This document shows positions 35,124 through 43,674 of a stretch of 64,000 nucleotides of DNA, piece by piece. The stretch covers positions 1-64,000 of the forward strand of contig JBBDMS010000037.1 in assembly GCA_040878185.1 (NCBI GenBank). The letters run 5' to 3'. This DNA is from JAWXBK01 sp040878185 (GTDB lineage: Bacteria > Pseudomonadota > Alphaproteobacteria > Dongiales > Dongiaceae). A model generated the notes under the pieces. The model worked only from the letters and a program-made list of their open reading frames with translations, did no database searches and was not told where the DNA came from. Numbering within the stretch: the first letter of the stretch is position 1; each line of letters starts with the position of its first letter. The position numbers were made by a program, and so were the translations under genes.

Positions 35124-36187
35124 GAATCGAACCTCAAGTTCAGCCGCTCCGGCATGACGAAAATCTGGTTATCGACATAAACGCAGTCGACAGCCGAGAC
35201 AATCCGGCACGTCGATTGCATGGCGCGCACGACCGCCGGCCAGACGTCGAGCGACATGTGGCGGCCGAGACAGGAATGGGGACCGGCGCCGAAAATCAGC
35301 TTCTGGACCGATGGCGAGGCGTCGTAGTTGAGGCTTTGCAGATAGAGCCGCACCCGGTCGCCCGTCGAAAAGGCGATGTGCTCGTACTCGAAATCTTCGC
35401 CGGCCAGCCGCTCGGCAATGGCGACCCCCGTCTCTGGCGGAAAGTCGGGAAAGACGACGGCATCGAGCCGCTCGCCTGCAGACGTCGTCAGAACGGCGTT
35501 CAGGCTGCTCGCCAGCGTCGCGAGCAGCGAATCCCGGCCCAACACAAGCAAAGCCAGCAGCATGTCCTCATCGCCGCGTGCGACGGCGGGCGCACAAACC
35601 CTCGCGATACAGGCGCGCAGTTCGGCCAGATCGTTCTCGATCGTTTGAATCGTGCGCAATCCAATGTAGCGATCGAAGATCCGCGTGATGGCGATACGGC
35701 GGAAGGGGATTGTTTCGGATGCTTCGACCATCTCGCTGAAAAGATCGCGTACGAAAGGAAGGAGGATTTCGCCCGCCAGATCGGTCTCATCGTTCGATCG
35801 AATGGGCGCAAAATGTCGTTCCACGAGTTCGGGCAAGCGCGCCGCAACTGCCTTGCGTCGCCCGGCGAGAAACGCAGCCATTCGCCGGCGCATTGCCTCG
35901 TGGTGCGGTCCTTCCATCAGCAGCGGCATGATCCCGGCCGCGTAGATGAAATTGGGCAACTGAATGTCGTACCGCTGCGTCACCGCGGCGACCGACTGCA
36001 CAACGTCCTGGCAGACGAGTCCGGGATGCCGCAGCAGGTCGAGCACCTGCCGGGGGTTGGTCACGACATGGCACCGGGTTGCTTCGTCATAGACGATCGG
36101 CGCGTCATGGCGCGACGCGAACAAAACGCGGCGCTCAATCTGGCGATGAAGGGTCAAGTAGTTCATGGCCGAACTCGAAAGAGGCAC
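35120..36187 (-). CDS. Cytochrome P450 lacking a recognisable ExxR
   Basis: The 355-residue protein is a short bacterial P450. The haem-Cys loop is IFGAGPHSCLGRHMSL (Cys306). The I-helix has LLVLGRDSLLATL with an acid-alcohol pair Asp219-Ser220, and the C-helix region has MEGPHHEAMRRRMAAFLAGR. Where the K-helix ExxR should lie, before AERLAGEDFEYEHIAF, I read DAVVFPDFPPETGVAIA with no ExxR. The start is GTG 36185-36187; an ATG 21 bases in is an alternative. The gene is the first of the - strand cluster and overlaps the carrier gene by 4 bp. Confidence 0.87.
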   Translation of the reverse strand: MPLSSSAMNYLTLHRQIERRVLFASRHDAPIVYDEATRCHVVTNPRQVLDLLRHPGLVCQDVVQSVAAVTQRYDIQLPNFIYAAGIMPLLMEGPHHEAMRRRMAAFLAGRRKAVAARLPELVERHFAPIRSNDETDLAGEILLPFVRDLFSEMVEASETIPFRRIAITRIFDRYIGLRTIQTIENDLAELRACIARVCAPAVARGDEDMLLALLVLGRDSLLATLASSLNAVLTTSAGERLDAVVFPDFPPETGVAIAERLAGEDFEYEHIAFSTGDRVRLYLQSLNYDASPSVQKLIFGAGPHSCLGRHMSLDVWPAVVRAMQSTCRIVSAVDCVYVDNQIFVMPERLNLRFDS

Positions 36188-36199
36188 GAACGCGGATGG

Positions 36200-36217
36200 T
36201 ACTGCGCCCGCACAGTA
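36200..36217. promoter_or_regulatory. 18-bp imperfect palindrome before the P450 gene
   Basis: TACTGCGC-CC-GCACAGTA is an inverted repeat with 7 of 8 positions matching. It ends 13 bases upstream of the P450 GTG, in the only promoter-sized gap ahead of the - strand cluster. It could be an operator. No regulator gene lies in the cluster itself. Confidence 0.4.
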
Positions 36218-36291
36218 TCATCTCCCACCGATCGAAGCAGCGGGGCGTTTCCGAGCACGGAATGCGTAGGCCGGGAGCGCGCGAGCAAAAA

Positions 36292-36366
<75 letters not shown>

Positions 36367-36385
36367 GCGCCTCGCGAGGGGCGGC

Positions 36386-36414
36386 ACCATGCCACAGCGT
36401 TGGGGGTCGGGCAA
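36386..36414 (-). promoter_or_regulatory. Candidate tRNA-Thr promoter
   Basis: On the - strand TTGCCC (36414-36409) and CATGGT (36391-36386) are exactly 17 bases apart and would start RNA about 13 bases before the mature tRNA. The match is by eye. Confidence 0.45.
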
Positions 36415-36467
36415 CCATCGCTCCCGGGTCGCCGAAACACTGCCAACATATTGATAAAACTATATAT

Positions 36468-37811
36468 TCAGCCGCGCAGTTCGCGCGGCAGAAGCCGCGT
36501 GACCCGGCTTGCGGCGACGACTTCCTCATCGCTCACATAGGCTTCGTGATTCTTTTCGATCGACCGGGGATCGTAGAGATAATTCACCATGATCCCGAAT
36601 GAGTCGCCGAGGCCGCGCGGCGACGGATCGCCGAGCCAGTTCACACGCTCGAGGCGCGCGCCGTTCCGCAGATGAAACCGCGCCACCGGATCGAGCGGCT
36701 CCTGTTCGCGCTTTTCGTTGAGCAGATAATGCGCCGCGAGCCGCATGATGGGTTCTTCCAGCGGCAATATCGACGCCGGTGTCACGGGCGCTGCCAGCAG
36801 ACCGCGAATTGCTGCCCGATCTGCGTCGGAAACGAGCGGTTCCGCCAGCCGATCGAGCATCCGAGTGAGCCATCGCCGAAATCCGGGCACGGGCGACAGG
36901 GTTGCAAACCGTTCGATTGCCGGCAGTTCACGCTGCAGCTCGACCACCACCTGCTTGATCAGGAAATTGCCGAACGTGATGCCGCGCAACCCGTCATGGC
37001 AATTGTTGATCGAATAGAAGATCGCGGTATCGGCCAGCGATGGATCGAGGATGAAGCCATTCCGATCGAGTAACGGGCCGATGCTGTCGGCAAGGTCGCG
37101 CACCAGCGCGACTTCGACGAAGATGACCGGATCGCCCGGCAAAGCCGGGTGAAAGAACGCGAAGCAGCGCCGGTCGGCGGCAAGGCGACGGCGCAGATCG
37201 TCCCACCCGCGAACCTCATGCACGCTTTCGTACCGGATCAGCCGCTCGAGGATCGCTGCCGGCGTGTTCCAGTCGATGCGTTCGAGTGCCAGAAAGCCGC
37301 GATTGAACCAGACCTTGAGCAGATAGCGCAGATCGGCGTCGACGGCTTCGAGGACGGGATTCTCCGGCAGGAGCTCCAACAGGTCCTCACGCATGCGGAC
37401 CAGCGTCGCGCCGCCATCCGGCGCCGTATGAATCCGCCGGAACAGTTTCTGGCGCGGCGCTTCCGCGGCGCGCGCCAGCGCAAGCCGTGTCTCCAGCGCG
37501 GGCCGCTCGCCGTACGCCTTCGCTGCAGCGATGATACGCTCGGTATCGGCGTCGAAATCGGTCGCAAGCGCTTCGAAGAAGCGGCGCCGTCCGTCGGAAT
37601 CGAGCTCGCGATAGTAGGTGACCATCTCTCGCGCGACGGCCGTGCCGCTCGCCTCGCCGCGCGTGGAGAGCAGTTCCTCGCCCAGCACCACGACATCGCG
37701 TTCGGCGGTGCGAACGCCACGGATTGCCCGCAATGCGTCGAGACCGGCATCGGCAATGGCGTTGAGGAACTGGTTGACGCCGCCGGGACGTCGCGTGTCC
37801 TGCACCGTCAT
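36468..37811 (-). CDS. Malonyl-CoA decarboxylase
   Basis: The 447-residue protein matches the MCD family, which turns malonyl-CoA into acetyl-CoA and CO2. The N-terminal helical domain runs to about residue 140 (TYYRELDSDGRRRFFEALAT). The GNAT-like catalytic domain contains HEVRGWDDLRRRL, CFAFFHPALPGDPVIFVEVA with the conserved His and Glu region, IFYSINNCHDGLRGITFGNF and ARFHLRNGARLERVNWLGDP. The ATG at 37809-37811 overlaps the upstream GNAT gene stop by 4 bp. Confidence 0.93.
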   Translation of the reverse strand: MTVQDTRRPGGVNQFLNAIADAGLDALRAIRGVRTAERDVVVLGEELLSTRGEASGTAVAREMVTYYRELDSDGRRRFFEALATDFDADTERIIAAAKAYGERPALETRLALARAAEAPRQKLFRRIHTAPDGGATLVRMREDLLELLPENPVLEAVDADLRYLLKVWFNRGFLALERIDWNTPAAILERLIRYESVHEVRGWDDLRRRLAADRRCFAFFHPALPGDPVIFVEVALVRDLADSIGPLLDRNGFILDPSLADTAIFYSINNCHDGLRGITFGNFLIKQVVVELQRELPAIERFATLSPVPGFRRWLTRMLDRLAEPLVSDADRAAIRGLLAAPVTPASILPLEEPIMRLAAHYLLNEKREQEPLDPVARFHLRNGARLERVNWLGDPSPRGLGDSFGIMVNYLYDPRSIEKNHEAYVSDEEVVAASRVTRLLPRELRG

Positions 37812-38335
37812 CGCTCGCCCTCGCCTTGTCCCGCCGCCTGCGACGAGCGGGCATGCTCTGCCAGCCGGAGCAGCGCATCGCCGGTGAGCCGGTAGGTCTG
37901 GAACTCGTCTGCCTTTCGTCCGCCCATCGCATCGTAGAAGGTGACGGCATCGGCCTGATGCAAGACATGCCATTCGACGCGACCCCATTGGCGCTCGACC
38001 GCAAGAGCCGCCACCTCGGCCAGATGCCGTCGGCCGATGCCTCTGCCCCGCGCCCAATCCGTCACATAAAGGTCATTGACCAGGATCCCGGGCTTCGCAT
38101 CCCAGGTGGAGAAGGTGGAATAAAACAAAATCATTCCGGCGGGCCCATCCGCCAGCTCGGCAACAAGTATTTCGAAGCGTCGATCGGGACCGAATCCCCA
38201 GCGACGAACGTCCGCTGCCGTCATGCGACAGATGTCGGCCTCGCCATCAAGGGCCGCGAGATCGCGCAGGAAGCCCATGACCATGTCGGCGTCGTCCGCC
38301 CTGCCCCCGCGAATTGTCAGTTTTTCGTCCGTCAT
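37808..38335 (-). CDS. GNAT-family acetyltransferase
   Basis: The 175-residue protein has a GNAT fold with the acetyl-CoA motif A in VNDLYVTDWARGRGIGRRHL (R-G-x-G-x-G/R) and FYDAMGGRKADEFQTYRL near the end. It resembles diamine or spermine N-acetyltransferase-like GNATs, but the substrate is uncertain. AGGA lies upstream of the ATG at 38333-38335; the longer frame is not needed. It forms a two-gene unit with malonyl-CoA decarboxylase. Confidence 0.88.
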   Translation of the reverse strand: MTDEKLTIRGGRADDADMVMGFLRDLAALDGEADICRMTAADVRRWGFGPDRRFEILVAELADGPAGMILFYSTFSTWDAKPGILVNDLYVTDWARGRGIGRRHLAEVAALAVERQWGRVEWHVLHQADAVTFYDAMGGRKADEFQTYRLTGDALLRLAEHARSSQAAGQGEGER

Positions 38336-38346
38336 GCCCGTCCGTC

Positions 38347-38377
38347 CTGGCGCATCCGGATCCGGCGCCTGCGCCAG
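38347..38377. repeat. Inverted repeat between cpaA and the GNAT gene
   Basis: CTGGCGCA (38347-38354) and TGCGCCAG (38370-38377) form a perfect 8-bp stem with a 15-base loop. The loop contains TCCGGATCCGG. It lies after the last pilus gene on the - strand and 12 bases before the GNAT start. Without a T run it is at best a weak or Rho-dependent boundary. Confidence 0.35.
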
Positions 38378-38422
38378 AACTGCCACTACAAACCGGGCAA
38401 CGCAACCGTCGGTCGGACTTCG

Positions 38423-38938
38423 TTACAACGCCGTGAAAATGACGCCGTGGAGGAGAAAGGCGGCCAATCCAATGGCGACCCCATAGGGCACCGGCCCGTT
38501 CGCGCGCAACAGCGGCGGCGTTTCCGGCGCGACCGCGCGTTCTTTGCCGGCGCAGGCCGCAAAGGCCTTGCGCAGCAGCAGCAGGACGACACCCAGCAGC
38601 GCACCGAGCACACTCATCGCCACCAGGAAAAATCCGAGATCGACAATGCCGACCCACAGCGCAATCGCGGCCAGGAATTTTACGTCGCCGCCACCGATCC
38701 AGCGCAACCGCCACATCATGTAGCCGACACCGAAGGCGACCACAGCACCCATGATGTGACTGAACCAGACGATCCCGCCATCGAGGGTGAAGGCCCAGAT
38801 GGGCATCAGCGCAACAATGACGAGGCAGATGCCGTGAGGAATGCGCAGGCGTAACACGTCCCATGCCATGCCCACCCCGATCGCCGCGAGAGCGGCGATT
38901 TCCAGCCACATCGTTATATTCGATGCGAAGCCAGTCAT
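38423..38938 (-). CDS. cpaA: Prepilin peptidase CpaA/TadV
   Basis: The 171-residue membrane protein is an A24-type aspartic prepilin peptidase that trims Flp pilin. The two catalytic Asp are in GMAWDVLRLRIPHG and RWIGGGDVKFLAAIAL (GxGDxK). Four to six hydrophobic helices fit the short CpaA form without the methylase domain. It is the last gene of the pilus operon, 37 bp after the TPR gene. Confidence 0.92.
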   Translation of the reverse strand: MTGFASNITMWLEIAALAAIGVGMAWDVLRLRIPHGICLVIVALMPIWAFTLDGGIVWFSHIMGAVVAFGVGYMMWRLRWIGGGDVKFLAAIALWVGIVDLGFFLVAMSVLGALLGVVLLLLRKAFAACAGKERAVAPETPPLLRANGPVPYGVAIGLAAFLLHGVIFTAL

Positions 38939-38975
38939 ATGGATGGGGGACAGAGAGCGCTACCGAGCTTCTGCG

Positions 38976-39950
38976 CTATTCCGAGAGCGTCGTGGGTTGC
39001 GAGACGCCGGGCTGGCCCTGCAAGGCACGCAGCCGGTCGAGATTGGCGTGCGCCTCGGCATGAAAGGTCGGGCTCATTTCGATGGCCTGGGCCAGCAGCC
39101 GTTCGCTGGTCGCGTAATCGCCATTCATCATGGCGATGTAGCCAACATTGTTGAGCGCGTTCGGCGCTTCCGACGCTGGTACATTGTTCAATGCTTCGCC
39201 GTAGCGTCCCTGCCAGGCGACGGCGAGACGAAGATTGCCGTTCGCCAGGTCGGAACGCGGATCGATCGATAGAGACCGCCGGAACATGGCCTCTGCTTCC
39301 GCGTAGCGGCCCTGCCGCATGAAGGAGATACCCTGATTGTTCAGGACGGACGAGGAATCGGGCTCCAGCGTGAGAGCGCGCGTGTACGCTTCTTCCGCGA
39401 TGCCCCATTCCTCCCGGTTGTCGTAGAACCGGCCGAGTGCGTTCCACGCCCGCCACAGCGTGGCGTCCTCGGCGACGGCCTGCTGCAGCAAGGCGCCGGC
39501 CCCGTCGTCCCGTCCGAGCGTCAGTTCGGCGAGGCCCTGCCCCTGCAACGCGCGCGCACGATAGCCCGGCTCTTCCATCACACTTTGATAGAGATTGTAG
39601 GCAAGTTCCGCGTTCCCCACGCCCAGTTCGGCTTCGGCCATCGCGAAGCGCGCCCGCGGCGTTATTCGCATTGCCTGGGTCAGGCCGGCCAGGCGTTCCC
39701 GCGCCAGTTCGTTACGTCCGAACCGGAGATCCTCTTCGGCAGCGATCAGAGTCGCGTCGTCCGCCATTTCCTGAACGGCGAGCAGCTCGGCGACGGTATC
39801 CGCGTCCGCCTCTTCGGATGTCATCTCGCCGCTGGCACATGCCGACAAAATCAGTGCCGTCGAAAACAGCAGCATCACCCCGTAAGCCGATCGCGGCATC
39901 GGCCACCAGCGGGTCATCGCGTTAGCGGGCCGTTTCACTGTCGTCAGCAT
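38976..39950 (-). CDS. TadD-like TPR lipoprotein
   Basis: The 324-residue protein has a lipoprotein signal ending LILSACAS and then repeated TPR units (NALGRFYDNREEWGIAEEAY, then NNQGISFMRQGRYAEAEAMF, NNVGYIAMMNGDYATSERLL). TadD lipoproteins help assemble the tad secretin and pilus. I use the ATG at 39948-39950, which has GAGGA 5 bases upstream and overlaps the previous gene by 29 bp. A second ATG at 39915-39917 has no ribosome site but would also give a good signal peptide. Confidence 0.83.
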   Translation of the reverse strand: MLTTVKRPANAMTRWWPMPRSAYGVMLLFSTALILSACASGEMTSEEADADTVAELLAVQEMADDATLIAAEEDLRFGRNELARERLAGLTQAMRITPRARFAMAEAELGVGNAELAYNLYQSVMEEPGYRARALQGQGLAELTLGRDDGAGALLQQAVAEDATLWRAWNALGRFYDNREEWGIAEEAYTRALTLEPDSSSVLNNQGISFMRQGRYAEAEAMFRRSLSIDPRSDLANGNLRLAVAWQGRYGEALNNVPASEAPNALNNVGYIAMMNGDYATSERLLAQAIEMSPTFHAEAHANLDRLRALQGQPGVSQPTTLSE

Positions 39951-41715
39951 GCTCGTCCTCGGCCTGGTTCGCCAGCGCGAAAGCAACAATCGTCGGTACG
40001 CGTGCTGCGGCTGCCGGCGGCAGAGTAGCGGAGTGCCCATCAGTATTGGCCATGGCGGCCGGCGGCGCCACCGATTCGATTGCAGCGGCTCTGACCCCGA
40101 CCAGCATTCGCGATGTCGCCTCGAAATCCGCGACAGCGACCATCTCGGTCGCCGGCATCATCGCATCGCGCAACGCGTCGGCGATCGCCAGCGGCGGAAC
40201 GGCCGCGAGAGCCGTGAAACCGGGAATCGACGCCTGTGTGATCTCAGATGCCGATGACGTGCCGGAAGCGGCAGGAACAATCGGCGCCAGCGATGCTTCG
40301 TCCGGCAATGCGGCGGCCTGCGGCGGGAAGTCCGCCTTCCTCGCGGGTGCGGACGGCACCGCCGCCATGGCGGGCGTGCCAAGCGTGACCCCCGGTTCGT
40401 AGGGGACCACAAGCATCCCCGTCGCAACCGCCGCCGGCGCGCTCCCCGGAACCACCACCAGCGGTACCGATGCCGGATGTGCGACTGGCGCAACCGGCGC
40501 CGTCGACCAGGTTCCAACCGGCATGGGTTCGGGCCGGACGGCAACGGCCGCCTCAAGCCCGACGATCCGCGCATTGCTGGAAATCGCCACGAGATTGCCG
40601 TCGAGCGGATCGGATCGAGGACCGGTCGGCAGAAACTGCATCGCCGCCAGCTCCGTACCCTCAAGCGTGTCGTGGAACGGACGCACGACCGCGGGATCGG
40701 GCAACGCAGGCGGCAAGACCTCAGCGACAAAGAAATGCGGCGATCCGCCGCGCTGTTTGACCGACGCCATCAGGGTCGCGGGTGCCATGCTCCCGGCAGA
40801 TGTCGCCGCATTCAGGGAATAATGGACCGGAACTGCCGACCTCATCGAGGTCGCTGCAACCGGGCGGTCCACACCGCCGCCAGCGTCCGGCGCACCCAGT
40901 ACGGCCATAAAGACCGGCACGACCGGTACCGCCGGCGGCGGCGGCGCGGCATCGGTTGTATCCGGCAGCGGCAGAATATTCGCCGCGGCGGATTGCGGAT
41001 AAAGCACGACAGGCAGCGTGCCGTCGTTTCCGGGTGCGGCAACCTGGCCCGGCGGCAGCGTTTTCAGGACGGAAACATGTGGCGCAACGGATTGGATCGA
41101 CGGACCCCAGCGATCGTCCGCCGGTTCCAGCTCGGCAATCAGCGCGGCGAGTGCGCCTCCGGGCAGCGTCGGCGCTATCGCCTGATCGGACGACGGCACC
41201 GCCGTTTCGTTCGCAACACGAGCGATGTTGGCGATGACCACGTCGTCGCCCGGCGCCAATCGAGCCGCCTCGACCAGCAGTTCCGCGGCCTTGGCGCCAT
41301 TGCCGCGGCCGAGCTGTGCCATCGCCCAGTTGTTGTAGGTTTGCGACGACGCCGGATCGACGTCGAGCGCTTCCAGAAAGTAACTGTCGGCCAAATCCAA
41401 TCGTCCGACTTCCTCGTAAGCGACCGCCAACGCATTCAGGACATTGACCGACGCCGGCGCAATCAGCCGCGCCTCCTCGAATGCCTCGATGGCCAGACCG
41501 AAGTTTCCGTTCGCGAAATGACGCTTGCCCTGGCTCAACGGATCGACGCCCGATTCGATGCCGCCATCGGCGGTGAAGCGCGGTTGCGAACCGAACTCAC
41601 TGTCGTTGCCGCAACCCGCAGCGACGAGCGTGCTCGCCAGCGCGCCCGCAAGCAAGGCCAGACGCCGCCTCTGAGGGCCTCGGGAAAGATCGGAATACGG
41701 GATTGAGTGATTCAT
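39922..41715 (-). CDS. TPR lipoprotein with long Ala/Pro/Val-rich tail
   Basis: The 597-residue protein has a lipoprotein signal ending TLVAAGC (Cys35), TPR units at about residues 60-160 (GKRHFANGNFGLAIEAFEEA, NALAVAYEEVGRLDLADSYF, NNWAMAQLGRGNGAKAAELL) and then about 430 residues of low-complexity sequence rich in Ala, Pro, Val and Ser. I see no peptidoglycan-binding or SPOR domain in the tail. It is encoded in the tad operon and overlaps tadC by 4 bp, so it probably acts in pilus assembly at the outer membrane. The tail's role is unknown. Confidence 0.8.
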   Translation of the reverse strand: MNHSIPYSDLSRGPQRRRLALLAGALASTLVAAGCGNDSEFGSQPRFTADGGIESGVDPLSQGKRHFANGNFGLAIEAFEEARLIAPASVNVLNALAVAYEEVGRLDLADSYFLEALDVDPASSQTYNNWAMAQLGRGNGAKAAELLVEAARLAPGDDVVIANIARVANETAVPSSDQAIAPTLPGGALAALIAELEPADDRWGPSIQSVAPHVSVLKTLPPGQVAAPGNDGTLPVVLYPQSAAANILPLPDTTDAAPPPPAVPVVPVFMAVLGAPDAGGGVDRPVAATSMRSAVPVHYSLNAATSAGSMAPATLMASVKQRGGSPHFFVAEVLPPALPDPAVVRPFHDTLEGTELAAMQFLPTGPRSDPLDGNLVAISSNARIVGLEAAVAVRPEPMPVGTWSTAPVAPVAHPASVPLVVVPGSAPAAVATGMLVVPYEPGVTLGTPAMAAVPSAPARKADFPPQAAALPDEASLAPIVPAASGTSSASEITQASIPGFTALAAVPPLAIADALRDAMMPATEMVAVADFEATSRMLVGVRAAAIESVAPPAAMANTDGHSATLPPAAAARVPTIVAFALANQAEDEHADDSETAR

Positions 41716-42707
41716 GACTTCATTAACACCTTGAAGATGCGAATCATCACGGGCAGCAGGATCACGATGATCATCGTGGGAAACACGAACAGACCCAGCG
41801 GAATAGTCAGCTTGACCGGCAGGGCCTGGGCCTTGGTTTCGGCCCGCAACATGCGGTGCGTCCGCATCTCGTCGCTATAGATACGAAGCGCGTCGGCGAG
41901 ACTCGTGCCGAGCTCTTCCGATTGCAGAAGCAGGATCACCATCGAACGGACTTCGTCGATGTCCATTCGTTCGGAAAGATTCTTGAATGCCTCTTCGCGA
42001 CTCGAACCGGCCCGAAGTTCCAACGACATCATCTCGAAGTTTTCGGCGAGCGAGCGATGGGCATGACGCAACTCGTGGGCAACCCGGCTGATCGCCGCGT
42101 CGAGGCCAAGGCCGGCTTCGACGCAAATCACCAAAAGGTCGAGCGCGTCAGGAAATCCGTTGCGAAATTGCTGCGCGAGTGAGTCGCGCCGCATCCTTAT
42201 CCAGATATTCGGCAGGAAGAGCCCGAAGGCGAGCGCGCCGAGGCCCGCGAAGATCATCGATTGCGGTGACAGCCGATCGAGGAGAAAAGGAGAGAGCAGA
42301 ATATAGATGCCGGCAAAGGCGAGCGCACAGAACAGTCGCGCCAGATAGAACGCGCCGACCGCGGAGGGCTTCATAAATCCGGCACGGACCAATTTCTGCC
42401 GCAGGGTCGACAACTGAGCGACATTGAACGGCACCAGCTGGCGGGCGAGCGGTTGCAAGGCCGGCGTGACGTTGGTCACCTCGTCCAGATAGCGGATGGA
42501 TTCGGCCGAGTTCTTGTCCTTGGCTTTACTCTTGTCGGCATTCTTCGAGGACTTGCCGCTGGCACGATCGCGCATGGCGCGACGCGACGTGCCGAACGAA
42601 TTGATCGCCAGCGCAATTATGATCACCGCAATGAACACCATCGCCATCACCGCATAGAGAACGACGTCGGCGGTCTCCAGTCCAAGCTGCGCGATGATCG
42701 AATCCAT
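41712..42707 (-). CDS. tadC: Pilus platform protein TadC
   Basis: The 331-residue inner-membrane protein has a T2SSF domain with the segment LLVICVEAGLGLDAAISRVA and SEELGTSLADALRIYSDEMR, and hydrophobic helices at the N terminus, the middle and the C-terminal end (PLGLFVFPTMIIVILLPVMI). It forms the pilus platform together with TadB. The gene starts 4 bp after tadB. Confidence 0.93.
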   Translation of the reverse strand: MDSIIAQLGLETADVVLYAVMAMVFIAVIIIALAINSFGTSRRAMRDRASGKSSKNADKSKAKDKNSAESIRYLDEVTNVTPALQPLARQLVPFNVAQLSTLRQKLVRAGFMKPSAVGAFYLARLFCALAFAGIYILLSPFLLDRLSPQSMIFAGLGALAFGLFLPNIWIRMRRDSLAQQFRNGFPDALDLLVICVEAGLGLDAAISRVAHELRHAHRSLAENFEMMSLELRAGSSREEAFKNLSERMDIDEVRSMVILLLQSEELGTSLADALRIYSDEMRTHRMLRAETKAQALPVKLTIPLGLFVFPTMIIVILLPVMIRIFKVLMKS

Positions 42708-42711
42708 GGCC

Positions 42712-43674
42712 CTAGAGCTTGAAGTTGACGAGGCGGTACATGACGATGATGCCGAACACCATCAGCATGAGACCGAGCCCGATGATCGGCAGGAAGATCG
42801 GATCTTCCCACACGTCGGCGTAGTATCTCGGGTTGACGACGTTAACAGCCGCCGCAAGGAAAAACGGCAGCACGGAGAGCACAATCGCCGAGAAGCGCCC
42901 TTCCGAGGAGAGGGCGACGATCTTGGCGCGCATTCTCTGGCGTTCGCGAATGACCCGTGACAGCGACATCAGCACTTCTGCGAGATTGCCGCCGACCTGC
43001 ATCTGAATCATCACCGCGACGACAAGGAAACGCAGGTCCTCCAGCCCGACGCGCTTGGCCACATTGTGCAGCGCCGTCGGCAGGTCGAGCCCGTACGTCA
43101 TTTCGTCCACGGCAAGACCGAATTCGGTGCCGCAGGGATCGGCAAGCTCGCGCGAGACCAGGCCAAGCGCTGTCGGCACCGGATGCCCCGCTTTCAGGCT
43201 TCGCACCATGATGTCGATCGCATCGGGAAGCTGGCGCGAGAATTTGCGCAGCCGCAGCTTGCGCATGATGATCAGAACCCCGAACGGCAGTAGAAGGCCA
43301 AACACCACCGCTGCGGCCACGACCGGAACGTTCCAGGTCAGAAGCAACGCGGCGATGCCGACCGCCGTTGCGAAAGCGACGATGACGGTCAGAACCTCGG
43401 CCGGCGCACGGCCCATGCCGGTCTGCACGACGAGATTGCTGAACGATGTTACCGGATCGAATCCGGCCGTCTCGCCCGCGGTCGCGCGCTCGCGCTTCAG
43501 CCGGAGCATAACCGATTCACGGCTGTCGCCTCTCACCAGCATGCGCAGGCGGCGGTTCGGGCTGCGTACGGTGCTCTTCGTCATGTCGATGATGAGGAGG
43601 TAGATCCCTTCGATCAGCAGCACCGCGCTGAGGAAGACAATCCCGTAGACGAAGAAATCGTTATCGAATCGCAC
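42712..43674 (-). CDS. tadB: Pilus platform protein TadB
   Basis: The 320-residue membrane protein has a T2SSF domain with IDIMVRSLKAGHPVPTALGL and QMQVGGNLAEVLMSLSRVIR, the canonical TadB helices. Membrane segments occur at about residues 10-27, 90-130, 245-265 and 290-315. The start overlaps the cpaF end by 14 bp. Confidence 0.93.
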   Translation of the reverse strand: MRFDNDFFVYGIVFLSAVLLIEGIYLLIIDMTKSTVRSPNRRLRMLVRGDSRESVMLRLKRERATAGETAGFDPVTSFSNLVVQTGMGRAPAEVLTVIVAFATAVGIAALLLTWNVPVVAAAVVFGLLLPFGVLIIMRKLRLRKFSRQLPDAIDIMVRSLKAGHPVPTALGLVSRELADPCGTEFGLAVDEMTYGLDLPTALHNVAKRVGLEDLRFLVVAVMIQMQVGGNLAEVLMSLSRVIRERQRMRAKIVALSSEGRFSAIVLSVLPFFLAAAVNVVNPRYYADVWEDPIFLPIIGLGLMLMVFGIIVMYRLVNFKL

